Source of the DNA: Verrucomicrobiota bacterium
Lineage (GTDB): Bacteria; Verrucomicrobiota; Verrucomicrobiia; Limisphaerales; J093
NCBI GenBank assembly: GCA_016716505.1
Contig: JADJWF010000002.1
Location: forward strand, 558,001-622,000
Length of the DNA: 64,000 bases
Reading direction: 5' to 3'
The number at the start of each line of letters is the position of its first letter. Position 1 is the first letter of the stretch. Below are positions 15,001 to 30,000 of the stretch, one piece after another. Made by a program: the position numbers and the translations under genes. The notes below the pieces were generated by a model. That model searched no databases and was not told the origin of the DNA. It saw only the letters and a list, made by a program, of their open reading frames with translations.

Positions 15001-18000
15001 CTGTTCGCAGACCGGGCAGGACACCGTGTCGTACCGGACGCCCTTCGCCGCGAGCGGTGATTTGATGCCGTGCGCCGGCCCGCGGTGCGCATCCTGAAAC
15101 ACGCGGTTGCGGTACAGCGGCTGATACCACCCCTTCGAGGCCGGCACGCCCTCGGCACACAGGGCTTCGAGAAACCGATCGCGCGACAGACCGAGGACCG
15201 CTTCGTCCACGCGCAGGATGTACATGTGATGGCTGCGGCGGGTCATGCGGGGCTCGGCCGGCAGCCGGCGAATCCCCGGAATACCATCGAGGGCAGCGTC
15301 CAGCACCCGGACGTTCGCCTCGCGACGGGCCATCTGGTCGGGCAGGCGCTCGAGCTGCGCCAGCAGAACCGCCGCCTGAAACTCGGTGAGCCGCAGGTTG
15401 GACCCGAGGTAGTCGTGGTCGTACCACGGCCCGCCCTTGCGCCGGCCGCAGTGGGAGAAACTTCGACACAGATCGGCCAGGTCCTCGTGGTCGGTGACCA
15501 GCACACCGCCTTCGCCGGCGGTGATGTTCTTCGAGACTTGAAAGCTGAACGTGCCGCAATCACCCAGCGTGCCCGCGCCGCGGCCCTGCCACTGGCTGCC
15601 CCAGGCGTGCGCGGCGTCCTCGAGCACGCGGAGACCGTGCCGCGCGGCGAGCGCGTTGAGGCGATCCATGTCCGCCATCCGGCCGCCCACATGGACGGGA
15701 ATGACGGCCCGCGTGCGGGGCGTCCGCTTCCGCTCGACGTCGGCCGGATCGAGGTTCAGCGTGTCCGGCTCGATGTCCGCGAAGACGGGGATTGCGCCGA
15801 CGGTGATCACGGCGCTAGCCGTGGCCACAAACGAGTACGGCGGGACGATCACCTCGTCGCCCTCGACCACCCCGAGGGCCCGCAGGCCCATCTCGATGGC
15901 TGTGGTGCCGTTGGTGCAGGACACGGCGAACTTCGCGCCCTGGAAGGCCGCATAGGCGCGTTCGAACTCCCGCACGCGCTCGCCGAACCACCACTGGCCG
16001 GACTCCAAGACGGCGTTGAGCCGTTGTCGTTCGCGGTTGTCAAAGACGGGCCACGCCGGCCAGGGCTGCGGGCAGGCCGGTGGGCCGCCCAACAAAGCGG
16101 GTTTCGCGCTCGCACTCATCGTCGGCCCAGTGTCCGGAGAATCCGGTCGCGCGACAAGTCCCGGCCGCGCCGCGCCTCAGCGAAGCGCCGAGTCCGCCAG
16201 CGCCAGCCGCAGGCAGGCGGCTTCGAGATCGTTGCGGACCAGCAGGAACTCGCCGGCCGGCGCGATGGGATCCCATGTCTTGGACGAAAACACCCGGAAG
16301 CGGTGAAGCTCGTGCGGCGCTTCGGGCGTCGGGCGCAACAGCACCAGTTCTCCCGGCTCGGACATCAGCAGGAAATGCCCGCCCACCAGCAGCCCCTGGC
16401 CGTGGCCGTAGCGGCCCTCCTTCCACCGTTGCGAGCCATCCGCCAGGTCCACGCAGGCCAGAATGCCGTCGTCGAGTCCGTACAGGAAGCCGTCGCGGGC
16501 GACGAGGTTCGCGAACTTCGCCTTCATGCGCCGGGACTGCCACACGCGCGTCGCGGCGAGCGAGCCGTCGGTCTGACGGCCGATGTCCAGCAGTTCCGCG
16601 CCGACGCCGTACCCGCTGGAGAACACGACCCGATTCGTGCCCACGACCACCGGCACGGCCACGTGAGGCTGCCCGACGCCCCAGGGGTACTCCCAGAGGA
16701 CGGAGCCGGCGACGGGATCGTGCGCCGTGATGCGGCGGCTGTTGAACAGGAGAATCTGCCGCACCCCGGCCAGCTCCGCGACGAACGGTGAACTGTAGCC
16801 CACGGGCGCGCTGCCGGCCGCCCACGCGAGTTCGCCCGAGTCGGCGCGATAGGCGAGCAGCGATCTGTCCGGTTGCCCGCCGGCGCTGACGATCACGAGG
16901 CCATCGAGGAACAGCGGCGAACCGGCAAAGCCCCACTCCGGCATTCGCGCCCCGGCGTCCCCGGTGATCGAGCGCTGCCAGACCAGCCGGCCCGAGGCGA
17001 GTTCAAGGCAGTTCAAGAGGCCCGTGGCGCCCAACGTGAAGACGCGGTTGCTCACGATCGTGGGCGTACACCGCGGCCCGGCGCCGGCGATGGTCGTCGA
17101 ATAACTCGCCGCGTCACCGTGCGCCCACAGCAGCCGGCCGGTACGCAGGTCGTAGCACGTCACCGATTCCTGATCACCCCGCTGCTCCTGCGTCACCGCG
17201 CGCTCGCCCACCACGGCGAACCCGGACCACGCCGCGCCGATCGGCTGCCGCCAGACGACCGTCGGCGGATGCGCCGCCCAATCAGGGTCCAAGGTAATCC
17301 CAGCGACGGTGGCCGTGCGGTCGGGGCCGAGAAACTGCGGGAAATCGGTGCGGGCACCGGCGGCGAGCACCGGGTCGGCCGGCGCGGGAGTGACTGCGGG
17401 TTCGGTGGCCGGCGGGGCGGACCGCGCCCAGCGCGGTTCGAGGATGGGAAGCAGGTCGCCGCTCACGCCGCGGATGCGGAAGCTCGCCGCCGCCAACCCC
17501 ATCAGGCCGACCACGATCGCCGCCACCGTGAGCCGCAGTTTCCAGCGCGCCCGCGAGAGAGTCAGCCACCATAGGAAGAGCGCGGCCCCGGTGATGACCA
17601 GCGTGATCAGCGTCCGGAGGTTGCGTTGTTGGAAGGGCGTGTCCTGGAGCCGGAAAGCGGCGATCACGACGGCCGATGCCGCGAGGAGGAGCAGTGCCGG
17701 CCACCAGCGAATGCCGCGGCGCGGGTGAGGAGTCTCGAGAGTTGGTGGTGTCATGAACGGGTGGGCACCCGCCCACGAGCGGCTACTATGGTTCTCGCCG
17801 GCTTCATCCGCAACGCGCGCCGGCCGGCGCCGTTGGCAGCCAGCGTTCGGCCTTTTCAAAAGCGGGCCGGCCCCTAATCCTTCCGGCGCAATGAGCCTCT
17901 CCTTCCAGGTGGTCGTGTGCGGCAGCGTGGTGCCCGACCCGTTGCAAACCCTCGAACCGGTGATGACGCCCGCCGGCCCGGCGCTGAAGAACGAGCTGAT

Positions 18001-21000
18001 GTTGCCGGTCTGGTTCGATCCTTGGGCGGGACATGCGCTCTACGAGGCGGCCCACCTCGCGAAGCAGCACCCGGGCAGCAAGGTCACGCTGGTCAGCCTG
18101 GGGCCGAAGGCCAAACTGCAGCAGGTGTTGATGACCATCGGGCAAAAGGTGCCGTTCGAGTTCGCGGCCCTCGACGGCCCGGCCGGCGGTTTCACCGAGC
18201 CCGCCGAGACGGCCGGGGCGCTGGCGGAGGCGATCGCCGCGCTGCCGGGGCTCGATCGTTCGCGCCTGCTGGTGTTTGGCGGGTGGGAATCGGCCGCGCG
18301 CGGGGCGGGTGTCACCCTGCAAACGATCGCCGAGAAGCTCGGGATTGAGGACGTTTTCCTGGGCGTGGACGAGTTGAAAGTGTTGCCGGACGGCGGGCTC
18401 GAAATCGCCGAGCGCATCGAAGGCGGGCGACATCAGGTGTCGCGGTGCGCGGGGCCACCGGCAGTGCTGGGCTGGGCCACCGGCAACCTGCCCGAGCCGA
18501 AGAACAATCCGCAGGTGGGCATGATGAACATGCGGGCCGTGATGCCCGCGCTGCAAAAGGCCCGGCCCGTCAAGCTGCCCGGCGAGGGACTGACCTTCAC
18601 CGCGGTCAATGTGCCGAAGCAGCTTCGTCAGACGCGCATTGTGAAAGACGCCCCGGTGGACGAGATCGCCGCCGAGATCGTCGAGTGGATTCGGAAATAG
18701 GCCCTGAGCCCTTTTCAACGCTTCATGGAAACCATTCTCGTCCTCGCCCACACCGAACTGGACGGCTCACTGGCCCCCACGGCGCTCGAGGCGCTGGGCG
18801 CCGCAAAGACCCTTCAGGCTGCCTTGCCGGACGCCAAGCTGATGATCGGCCTGGCGGGAGAACGAGTCGGAGACGCGGCCAAGGCCGTGGCGGCGAGCGG
18901 TGCCGCCCGCGTCCTTGGCGTGAGCGGCCCGGACTTTGCCGTGTCGCGGTACGCCACCGACGCGGCGGCGGCAGAAGCCCTGACCCGGTCAGCGGGCGCG
19001 ACGCTCGTCCTCGCCGCCGGCACGGCGCGAATGCTGCGGTGCCTGCCGGGCGTGGCGGCGCGGCTCGGCGGCCGGGCGGATACGCACGTGACGAGCCTCT
19101 CGGTGGCCGACGGGAAAGTGTTCGTCAGCCGCTGGTACTACCGCCAGCGGATGGAGGGCACGCTCACGCGCGCCCAGCGTCCCTGGTTCATCGTGGTTGA
19201 TCCCGGCAGCCAGCCGGCTTGGAGCGGCGCGCCGGGACCGGTCGCGGTCGAAGAGGTTGCCGTAACGCTGACGGACTCCGCCCGGCGCACCACGGTCACG
19301 GGCGTGCGACAAGTGGCGGCGGACGCGCAGACCATCCGGCCGGACGCGGAGTTGTTGTTTGTGGCCGGCGCGGGGTGGACGAAGAAGCAGGCCGACGGGC
19401 AGACGCACGTGCCGGAGGCGGAGACGTTGATCCGCGATTTCCTCCGCCTGACGCGGGCTTCCCTGGGCAGCAGCAAGTCACTGGTGGACTTGGGCGGCGA
19501 GGGGCAGGCGGTCCTGTCGTTCCTATCGCACCTGAATCAAATCGGCCAGACCGGCGCGACGCCGCGGCATCCCAAGGGGCTTTCGACGTGTTGCCACGGC
19601 GAGGAACCGCACACGGTGGGCTGGCGGTTCATCGGCGAGCGACGGGCGATCAGTCTCGACCCGAACTGCGGCTGGGCGCGGGGCAAGGCAGACGTACTCT
19701 ACGTAGCCGACGCGTTCGCGGTCCTGCGCAAGGTCAACGAACTGCTCGCGCGGGGCTGACCCGGCCTCTCGCCGCCCCGTCCTCTACCACAACCGCGTAC
19801 CGTCGCGACGTAGGGCTGGCGCCTCCCCTGCCCCACCCGGTTGGGACACCAACCGGAACGGAAAAGGAACGGTGCGGGTGCGCCGACCGTTTTAGGGCGC
19901 ACCCGCGACACAAGCCGTGAATTACTTGACCCGCTCCTTGTCGGTGAGGGTCTTGAGGAAGGCCACCAACGTATCGGCCTCGGCGTCCGTGAGCCGTTTG
20001 TCCAACTGGTGGTAGGCCATCAGCTTCACCACGTCGGCGAGATTCTTGTACCGGCCGTGATGGAAGTACGGCGCCGTGAGCGCGATGTTCCGGAGCGACG
20101 GCACCTTGAACTTGCCGATGTCGTCCTCGTCCTTGGTGACGTCGTAGCGGCCTTTATCCTCGGTCTTGTACTCATTGATCAGGCCGACCTTCTGGAAGCT
20201 GCCGCCCCCCATCGCGGGGCCGTTGTGACAGGTGGTGCAGCCGGTGTTGATGAACAATTCGAGGCCTTCGAGTTCCTTGTCGGTGAGCGCCTTGTCGTCG
20301 CCTTTGAGGAAGTCGTTGAACCGGTCGTAGGTGATCAGGGTGCGCTCGAACGCCGCGATGGCGCGGGCGATGTTGTCGTAGGTGATCTTCTCGGTCTCGG
20401 TCGGGAACGCCTTCGCGAACAGATCCTGGTATTCCTTGATCGCGCTGAGTTTCTTCACGACCTCCGGTTCGGAGGGCATGGCCATCTCGACCGGGTTCAG
20501 CACTGGTCCTTTGGCCTGCTCGACGAGGTCCTTCGCGCGGCCGTCCCAGAACTGGGCGATGTAAAAGCCCGCGTTGAGCACGGTCGGCGAGTTGCGGTTG
20601 CCGCGCTGACCGTGCGCGCCCTGCGAGGTAGGCTCGTTGTCCACGCCGCCGCGCTTCTCGTCGAGGCGGTGGCAGGTGTTGCAAGACTGGCTGTCGTTGA
20701 CCGAAAGCCGGACATCGAAATACAGCTTCTTGCCCAGCTCGATCTTGGCCGGCGTGTCGTTTTCGCTGCCGGGCATCCGGCTGGGCATCACGTCGATCAA
20801 CAACTTCGCCGTTTCGCGCAGGTCGGGAATCTTGGATTTGATGTCGGCACCAAGCACGGAGGCGGTGAGACCGACGGCCGCCAGGGACATCGCAATGGAT
20901 AGGGAGGATTTCATAAGTGCAGGGCGAATGTTTTAACGTCGGGCGGAAGGTAGGAACGCAAAAGCACCGGCGTCAAGCGTGCCGGGACAAGCAGCTTCCG

Positions 21001-24000
21001 GCTACTTGGGCGGGCAAAGCTGTTTTGGCCGCGAGAAGAGCGAAGCGCATGACCGCGCTTCTCGACTCTGCTCGGAAAAGCCCATGCCCAACCGCTCAAC
21101 GAGCAACCCGACGGGGCGTGCGACGCCACCGGGAGCCACTCGCGCGTGGAAGCTCAGCCTTCCCCGCCAACTCGCTGCGGCCTTCGGCCCGGCCGGCCGG
21201 CCGGATCGCCGTTCAGCGCGTTCTCAAGGACGCCTTGCTTACGGTTTGCGGAGACGGAAGAACCGCTGCGCCCCGCTGGCCGTCATCGTGTGCGGACTCG
21301 CGGCCCCGGGGACTTCGGTCCAAGAAGCGGAAACGTCGTTCGATTGTTCGAGGACCCAACCCTCGCCTTCCCACGAGAGTGTGAGGCCGGACGCCATGCG
21401 CTCGGCGGTCAAAAGACCTTCCAAGGGGCGACCCGACGCACGGTAATGAGCCGCGACTTCCTTGGCGCTGAGGGCCCGGCGGTAGATGGCCACTTCGTCC
21501 AACGTGCCATCGAAGACCGAGGCCGGCTCGGGCCGGTGCGTCTGACCCGCGCCGACGCGGAGCACCGAACCCAACGTGGGCAGGATGCCCGCCGCCGCGG
21601 AGGCCAGGGGTAGTCCGTTCACGTAGAGGGTCTTGACGCGGCCATCATAGGTGGCAACGACGTGGCTCCATTCGCCCTCGATCGCCTCGCCCGCGGCGAT
21701 CTCATTCCACGCTTCCGTTGCCGGGCTTAAAGACTCACCGGTTCGGAACACCCATTGACCGGCCGCATTGCCGTAGATCTCAAATCCCCGGCTGGGCAGG
21801 CTGAACGAGGAGCAGATGAGCGACTGTCGCTTCAGGACGGCGGGTTTCGCCCAAACCTCGAGCGTGAAGGCCCGCACATCGTTCAGCTCGGCGGCGAATG
21901 GAAGCTCGAGGTAGTTGGGAGTGCCGGAACTGAAGTCCGAAGCCGTGTTGGGATCTGCGTCGAGCGCGCCGGGCATGCCGAGTTCGAACCCGACATAGTT
22001 GACGTAAGCAGCGTCATGGAATCCGGTCTCATCCTTCGCGACCGTGGCGCCGTTTGCCTCGCCCAATCGCCAATAAGCCGCCGGGGAGTCCCCGAGGACG
22101 GCAGCCGCATAGGCGGACCCGGGCACCGGCAGGACCCGCACGGTTGCCTCCGGGCTGATGGCAACATCGGCACCCAAGGTGACCTCGACCGAATAGGCGC
22201 CGGCATCATCGAGCTTGAGATCGGCGAGACGGAGCTGCGCCGAGGTGGCTCCGGGGAGCGGGCTTCCGTTTTTCCGCCACTGGTAGGTATAGCCGCTGAC
22301 TGGCGGCATGGTCACGGTCAACACCGCAGTCCCGCCCACCAAACCCACCTGCCGGTTGGGTTCAACGGGCCCGGTACCCAGGTCCAGGCGCGCCGTCGAG
22401 GAGGAAGTGCCCCATGGGTTGGTCACCCTGACGGTGTAGTCGCCCACGTGAGCGCGATTGGCAGGATTCAAGACGAGGCTGGAGCCAGCCTGCCCGGGCA
22501 GGACCTGCCCGTTGAACAACCACTCGTAGGAGAGCGGCGGGCTGCCGCTGACGGCGGCGGTGAAAGTCGCCTGAGCAGCCGGGTCCCCAAGGATGATCGT
22601 CTGGTTGGCCAACGGGGCGGAAAGGGACGGAGGTGTTCCGCTGCCAAATACCAGTTCTTTTATCTGGGCCTCGGAGAGGACCTCGTCGTAGATGCGCACG
22701 TCATCAATCTGCCCGTTGAAACCGTAGGCGGCCAGCGAATGGCCCGAGTTGCCAATATGCACCAACTCGCCCGGCACTGCGGGATCCGCCTGAGTGTCGA
22801 GGACCGCCTTCGTCCCGAAAAGCGTCGGCGTTTGCAGCACGCCATCCACATACAGCGCGCTGTCGTGCGCACTGGCGCTGGCTGGCGTCGTCACGGCCAC
22901 GTGATGCCAGCGATCATCGAGCACCACGGTGTGGCCGATGATCGCGTGTCCCTGGACCTCCAGCCGCAGCTTGCCGAAGTTCGCGCCGGCGGCCGTCTCG
23001 ACGCGCACGGTGTATCGCTGGGCCGTGGCGCTGCGGCCCCACGACACGAGCACCCCGAAGTTCGGCTGGACCGCCCCGCCCTTGACCCAAGCCGCCACCG
23101 TGCGGGCACCGTTACCCGTAATGCCAGGGAAGGTCGTCGCGATATGGGGGTCAAAGCTGGTGGACACGGTCGCGTCAAAGGCAACCGCAGCCTGAGTGCC
23201 GCCGGGCACGGCTGCCAAGTCCGTCGTTACCCAGGTCGGCGCGGGGTCGGAGTAGAACTCGCCGGTCCAGCCGCCCACCACGGATGCCACCGAAGTTGCA
23301 AACGGGTCGCTGGCCCCCTCGTCCAGCTTGAAGTGCGCGACCAAAGCCGCGTGTGCCGCGGGCGCGGACGCGGCCATCAGGCTAGCCACGGTCAAAGCGA
23401 GGGAGAGAGTCAATTTGCGGTGCTTTTTCATGGCCGGAGAGATAGGGACCACCATTTTGGGGTCAAGCGAAAAGCCCAACCCTGGGCCGTTGCGGGTGTG
23501 GTCAATTGTTGCGGAGTCTGGAGTATGATGGCGGCGCAGGCGCCGACTCGGCAGACACCGAGATTAGAGCTTGGTGCGAACTGCAATGCCGGCTTTCCAG
23601 CCGACCCCGATGCGCGTAACGCCGGTCTGCCGACCGGCTGGTAACGCCGGCTCTCCAGCCGGCCCCAAGACCGACCGGCCTCGGCGCCGACCGGGAGGTC
23701 GGCGGAAAATGCCGACAAGAATGTCGGCGCTACTGAAGCACCGGCCTTCCCGCCGGCCCTGAAACCGTACCGCCGGTCTCCCGACCGGCTGGTAGCGCCG
23801 GCTTTCCAGCCGGCCCCAAGACCAACCGGCCTCGGCGCCGACCCGTAGGTCGGCGGAAAATGCCGGCAAGAATGCCGGCGCTACCGCACCGCCAGCTTTC
23901 CGGCCGGCTCAGATGCCCGTACCGCCGGTCTCCCGACCGGCTGGTAGCGCCGGCTTTCCAGCCGGCTCCAAGACCGACCGGCCTCGGTGCTGACCCGTAG

Positions 24001-27000
24001 GTCGGCGGAAAATGCCGACAAGAATGTCGGCGCTACCGTAACGCCGGAACTTTCCAGCCGGCTCCGGTGCCCATACCGCCGGTCTCCCGACCGGCTGGTA
24101 GCGCCGGCTTTCCAGCCGGCCCCAAGACCGACCGGCCTCGGCGCCGACCGGGAGGTCAAGCGGTACGTGCCGACAAGAATGTCGGCGCTACTGCAACGCC
24201 GGCTTTCCAGCCGGCCCCAAGACCGACCGGCCTCGGCGCCGACCCGTAGGTCGGCGGAAAATGCCGGCACGAATGCCGGCGCTACCGTAACGCCGGTCTC
24301 CCGACTGGCCCCGGCTCCAAGCCGACCACGTAGTTAGAATTAGCTGCCGCCCCGGACGTCGGCGGTGCCTGCCGGCAAGAATGCCGGCGCTACTGTACCG
24401 CCGGTCTCCCGACCGGCCCCGCGGCCGACGAAGAAGCGCGCCGGTGCCTGCCCACCCCGGCTCAGCGATCCCTGCCGGCACGAATGCCGGCGCTAAGGAG
24501 CACGCACAGCACACGGTTGACTAAAGCGCCCGGAGCCACCGTCTAAGCCGCCATGTCGGGGTCCGACCCAGGTCGAGCCCGGGTGGTGGTGGACGGCAAA
24601 GGCTTTCGGGCCGGACCGACCAAGTTCCATCCCAAGGGCGTCACGTACGGTCCGTTTCCACCCAACGGAGACGGCGACCTGTATCCCCCACCGAACCGGG
24701 TCGTCGCTGACTTTGATCACCTCCTCGAACTGGGCGCGAACACGCTGCGCGTCTATACGGTGCCACCCCGTTGGCTGCTCGACCTTGCCGCCGAAAAGGG
24801 GCTTCGGCTGCTCGTGGAAGCGGCGTGGGACCAGGACCATTGCTTCCTCGACCGCGAAGCGTCACGCGCCGCCGCGAGACACGCCGTGCGAACCGCCGCC
24901 GCTCGATGCGCGGGCCATCCGGCGGTGTTTGCCATCAGCGTCGCCAACGAGATTCAGCCCGACATCGTGCGCTGGAGCGGCGCGGCCGCAGTGGCCGCGT
25001 TCCTCGACCGGCTGGTGCTGGACGTCAAAGAGGTGGACCAGGATCGCCTCTGCACGTTCGGCAATTTCCCACCCACGGAATACTTGCGGCCGCAGGAGCC
25101 GGACTTCGTCTGTTTCAACGTCTATCTCCACCACCGCCGGGCTTTCCGCAACTACCTCGCCCGCCTGCAGATGCTCGCCGATACCAAGCCGCTGGTCTTG
25201 GGGGAATTCGGCATGGACGCGCTGCGCGAAGGCGAGACCGCCCAGGCGGAACTGCTGAGCTGGACGATTGAACTGGCGTTTCGCGGCGGCGCGGCCGGAG
25301 CCATCGCGTTTGCGTACACCGACGAATGGTTCAAAACCGAGTCGTTCAACCGCGGCCGCCTGGTCACCGACTGGCAATTCGGTCTGACCACGGCGGACCG
25401 TCGGCCCCGACCGGCATGGAAGGCGGTCCAGCGAGCCTTTGCCAAGTCGCCGTGGTTCCCCCCGCCGCGAACGCCCCGCGTCTCAGTGGTCGTGGCGGCG
25501 TTCAACGCGGGGCGGACGATCGAGCGGTGTCTGGAATCGCTCGCCCACCTCAACTACCCCGATTACGAGGTCATCGTGGTGGACGATGGCTCCACGGACG
25601 TCACCCCGCAGATCGCCGCCTCGTTCGGTCACGTCCGGCTCCTCCGCCATCCCCGTAATCTGGGTCTGTCGGTGGCGCGCAACACTGGCATCGCCGCCGC
25701 CACCGGCGAAATCGTCGCGTTCACGGACGCCGACTGCCGGGCGGACGAGGACTGGCTCCACTACACAGTGGCGGACCTGATCGAAGGCTCTTTTGCCGGC
25801 GTGGGGGGGCATAACCTGCTGCCGCCGGAAGACTCCCCGTGTGGCCGCAGCGGTGATGGCTTCGCCCGGCGGGCCCGCGCATGTGATGTTGACCGACCGC
25901 GTGGCGGAGCACATCCCGGGGTGCAACATGGTCTTCTGGAAATGGGCCCTCGAGGAAATCGGCGGGTTCGATCCGGTGTTCCGCCAGGCGGGAGACGATG
26001 TGGACGTCTGCTGGCGGTTGCAGCAGCGGGGGCATCAACTGGGCTTCAGTCCCGGCGGCTTTGTCTGGCACTATCGACGCTCCACGATTCGCGACTACCT
26101 CAAGCAGCAGCGGGGCTACGGCGCCGCCGAGGCCCTGTTGGAGCGAAAACATCCGGAACATTTCAATCGCTTCGGCGGCTCGATCTGGCATGGCCGCATC
26201 TACGCGCAGGCAAGCACGGGGCTGAGTCTGGGGCAGCCCATGATCTACCATGGCGCCTTCGGAGGCGGATTCTTCCAGGCGCTTTACTCCCGCGCTTCGT
26301 GGTTGCCGCTGATGTTGCTGACCAGCATCGAGTACTACGCCCTGGTCAGTCTGCCACTCCTGGTCCTGGCCGCCGTGGCGCCGCAATTCACCTCGTGGTG
26401 GCTCGCCAGCGTCGTCGCGCCCGTCCTCGTTTGCGGCTTGGCCGCCGGTCAGGTGGTCATTCCGCGCCGGCGGCGACGCTGGTGGTCGTATCCGCTGGTC
26501 GCGCTGCTGTTCTTGTTGCAACCGCTGGTGCGCGGCTGGGCGCGGTACCAGGGCCGGCTGGCCCGGCGGGACCTGCCACTCGAAAGCTTCGAAAACCTCG
26601 ACTCACTCAGCCGCAAGGCAACGGGCCGGCCGCCCCGGGTCCACACCTATCTCCTGCCGACGGGCTTCGACCGGACCCAGTTTCTCGCCCGCCTGCTGGC
26701 ACGACTGGAGCAGCAACGCTGGCACCACCGTCCCGACACGGGCTGGAACGATTTCGACCTGGAGGTGTACGGCAGCCGTTGGTGCAAACTGCGCCTCACG
26801 ACCGCCACCGAGCGCGCACTGACCGGCGGACTCGCCATCCGCTGCCGCCTGCGCGGCGCGTGGACGCTGGCCACGCGGATCGGTTTCTGCACCCTGGCGG
26901 GAATGGTTCTAACCCTGATCGGCCTGGTGCCGGCCGGGCGACCCTGGTTGTGGCTGCTCCTGCTGACCCTGCCGGTCGCGCTGATCCTGGTGCGGCGCCG

Positions 27001-30000
27001 GCAACGCGATTTGCACCGCGTCTTCGGCACCTTTCTCGACCAGTTCGCGGTCGCCCACGGCTTGCAGCGGCTCGATGACGCGGGGAAGCCAATTCCCCTG
27101 GCCGTCGAACCCATGCCGCCGCCGGACGCCGCCGCCTCACCGGCACAGGCCTCCTGAAGCTCTACGGCCGAGGCTCAGCCGGCGTGACGGACACGGCAGC
27201 GGTCGCCGCGATGCCGACCGGGCGCAAATCCCACGCGCTGTGCCAGGCACCTTGGGGGCCACCATTTCCGACGAGAAGCAACACCAGCGCCCCGAGCGCA
27301 ATGCGATACCAGCCGAACCCCTTGAACGTGTGGGTCTGGACGAACCCCAACAACCACTTCACCACGATGAACGAGACGACGGCGGAAACGATCGTGCCGA
27401 AGGCCAGCAACAGCCAATCCTCCTGGGGGCCGGCCGCCGGCGGACGCAGCAGGGCCTTGGCGATCTTCAGTCCGCCCGCCGCGAGCATCGTGGGGATGCC
27501 TACGATGAACGAAAATTCCGTGGCCGCCGGCCGGCTCAGGCCAAACGCCAGCATCAACAAAATCGTGGCACCGGACCGGGAGGTCCCGGGAAACACCGCC
27601 GCCACCAACTGACCCAGGCCCACCGCGACCGCGATGGTCCACGTGATTTCGCTCTTCAGCTCCCGCCCCTTCAGCCAGTGCTCCGCGAGCAGGAAGAGCA
27701 CGCCGCCGACGATCAGGGCGATCGCAACCGGCAGAGCCCGCTCGGGCAGTTCCAAGCCGAGCCGGTCGAGCATGAATCCGCCCACGCCGGTGATGAAAAA
27801 CGCCAGCGCGACCTTGAGCGTGAAGTCCCGCGCGGCGGGGTCCCGCGTGCAGCGCAGGACCTGGCGCAGGCGCTCCGGGAACAGCGGAATCACCGCCACC
27901 ACTGCGCCGCTTTGGATGAAGATGTTGAACAAGTCGCTCTGTCGCGGCAGCCATTGCTGCGCCAGCAGCAGGTGGCCGGTGGAAGAGATCGGCAGGAATT
28001 CGGTGATGCCCTCGATGATGCCGAGGATCAGGACCGCGAGCCAGTCAGACATGCGCGCGGAATAGACTGGAACCGGCCTGCGACGGCAAGCGAATTGGCA
28101 ACGGCCGCCCGCAGGCCGCGACTCCGCCAACGGTCAGCTTCGCCCCCGGGCCCGCGTCGGGCCCAGGCTGGCCGGCTCATGTCCGCGCCCCGGCCGCAAT
28201 CCAGTCGTTCACTTGTTGCTCGAGGATCTCCAGCGGCATGGCGCCGTTCTCGAGCACCACCCGATGGAACTCGCGCAGGTCGAACTGCGCACCGAGTGCC
28301 GCGCGGGCACGCTCGCGGAATGCGAGCAGTTTCATCATCCCCACCTTGTACGCGCACGCCTGGCCGGGTGCGACGATGTAACGCTCCACCTCCGACACCA
28401 CGCTGGGTTCGGCCATGCCGGTCTTTTCGACCATGTAGGCGATGGCCTGCTCGCGGGTCCACCGCTTCGCGTGGATGCCGGTGTCCACCACCAGTCGCAC
28501 CGCGCGCAGCATCTCGTCCTGGAGCCGGCCGAGGTCGCCGTAGGGGTCGGCTTCGTAAAGGCCGATCTCCTTGGCGAGCCGCTCCGCGTACAGCGCCCAC
28601 CCTTCGGCGTAGGCGTTGAACAATCCGAGTTTGCGAAACGTGGGCACGCCGGTCATTTCCAGGGCGAGCGCGATCTGGAAATGGTGGCCCGGCACCGCCT
28701 CGTGATAGGTCAGCGTCTTCATGCCGAACTTTGGCAGCTCGGCGAGGTCGCGGAGGTTGACGAAGAAAATTCCCGGCCGCGACCCGTCCATCGCCGGCAT
28801 GTTGTAGTAGGCGGCGGGAGAGGTGGCTTCCTTGAACTCTGGAACCCGGCGGACCTCCATGCCGGCTCGCGGCAGACGAGCGAAGTACCGCGGCGCCAGC
28901 GCCATCATCTCCTCGGCGATCCGCTGGTACGCCGCCAGCGCCTCGGCCCGGCCCTCGTCCGTGTTCGGATGGAGGAATTGCGCCTGCTTGCCCAGGCGCT
29001 GGAGCCAAACGCCCGGGGTCTCACCCCGATGGCCCGCCGCGTCGAGAATCGCGCGCATCTCGGCCTCGATCCGCGCCACGTCCCGCAGACCCAGTTCGTG
29101 AATCTCCGCCGCAGACGTCCGCACCGTCGTGTGCGCCAACAGGCACCAGGCGTAATACGCCTCACCGTCCGGCAGCCGCCACACGCCGTCGTCGGTGGTC
29201 GTCTTCGGCTCCAGCGCGGCGCAGTAATCAATCAGTCGCTGGTACGCGGGCCGCACGAATTCCCTCCAGGCGACGCCGGCGTCGCGCTTCAGTGCCGCTT
29301 TCCGCGCCCCGGTCAGTCCCGGCAGTTGGTCGAGCTTTTCGCCGAAGACCCGCACGAGAGCGTTCGTCTCCTCCGGCTGCGCGACAAAGTCCCGCATTTC
29401 GGCGAGGACGCGTTGGATCACGAATCGCGGCGGCAGAATGCCCCGTTCCTCGCGGAGCTGGAGGCTTGCGAGCAACCCCTCCCACTTGGCGGGGATTGCC
29501 CGGAGACGGGCGATGTATTGCACGGCGTCCCGGTCATCGTTGACCCGGTGGATCGTGGTGAGGAATTCGGGCAACTGGCTTTGGATCCCTTGAAACTGGT
29601 TCACCGGGAAATCGTGGTAGGCAAAGCGTTCGCCCTCCACCGCGGTTTGGAGGAACCAGTCGAGAATGCGCGCCGAGAGCTGGTCCTGCCGCGAAAGGCG
29701 GCCGCGATCGTAGCGGCGCAAGGTTTCCAGATTCTCGCGTGCCAGGCGCAACAGCGCTTCCGTGTGGGCGGGCGACGCATCGGTCAGCCGGGCGTTGTGG
29801 CCCCGCAACCCGAACTGCTCAATCAATCCCAGCGTCGAGAGCAGCTCGGGATCCTTGAACGCGGCGGCGATGAAGGCGCGCTCGAAGAAGACGCGGATGC
29901 TCCACGGCTTGAACCAGACCGCGTTCACCACGAACACGGCCAGCACCAGCACGCCCGCAGCCCCCAGTCCGGCCGTCCAAAGCAAGACTCGTTTCCATCG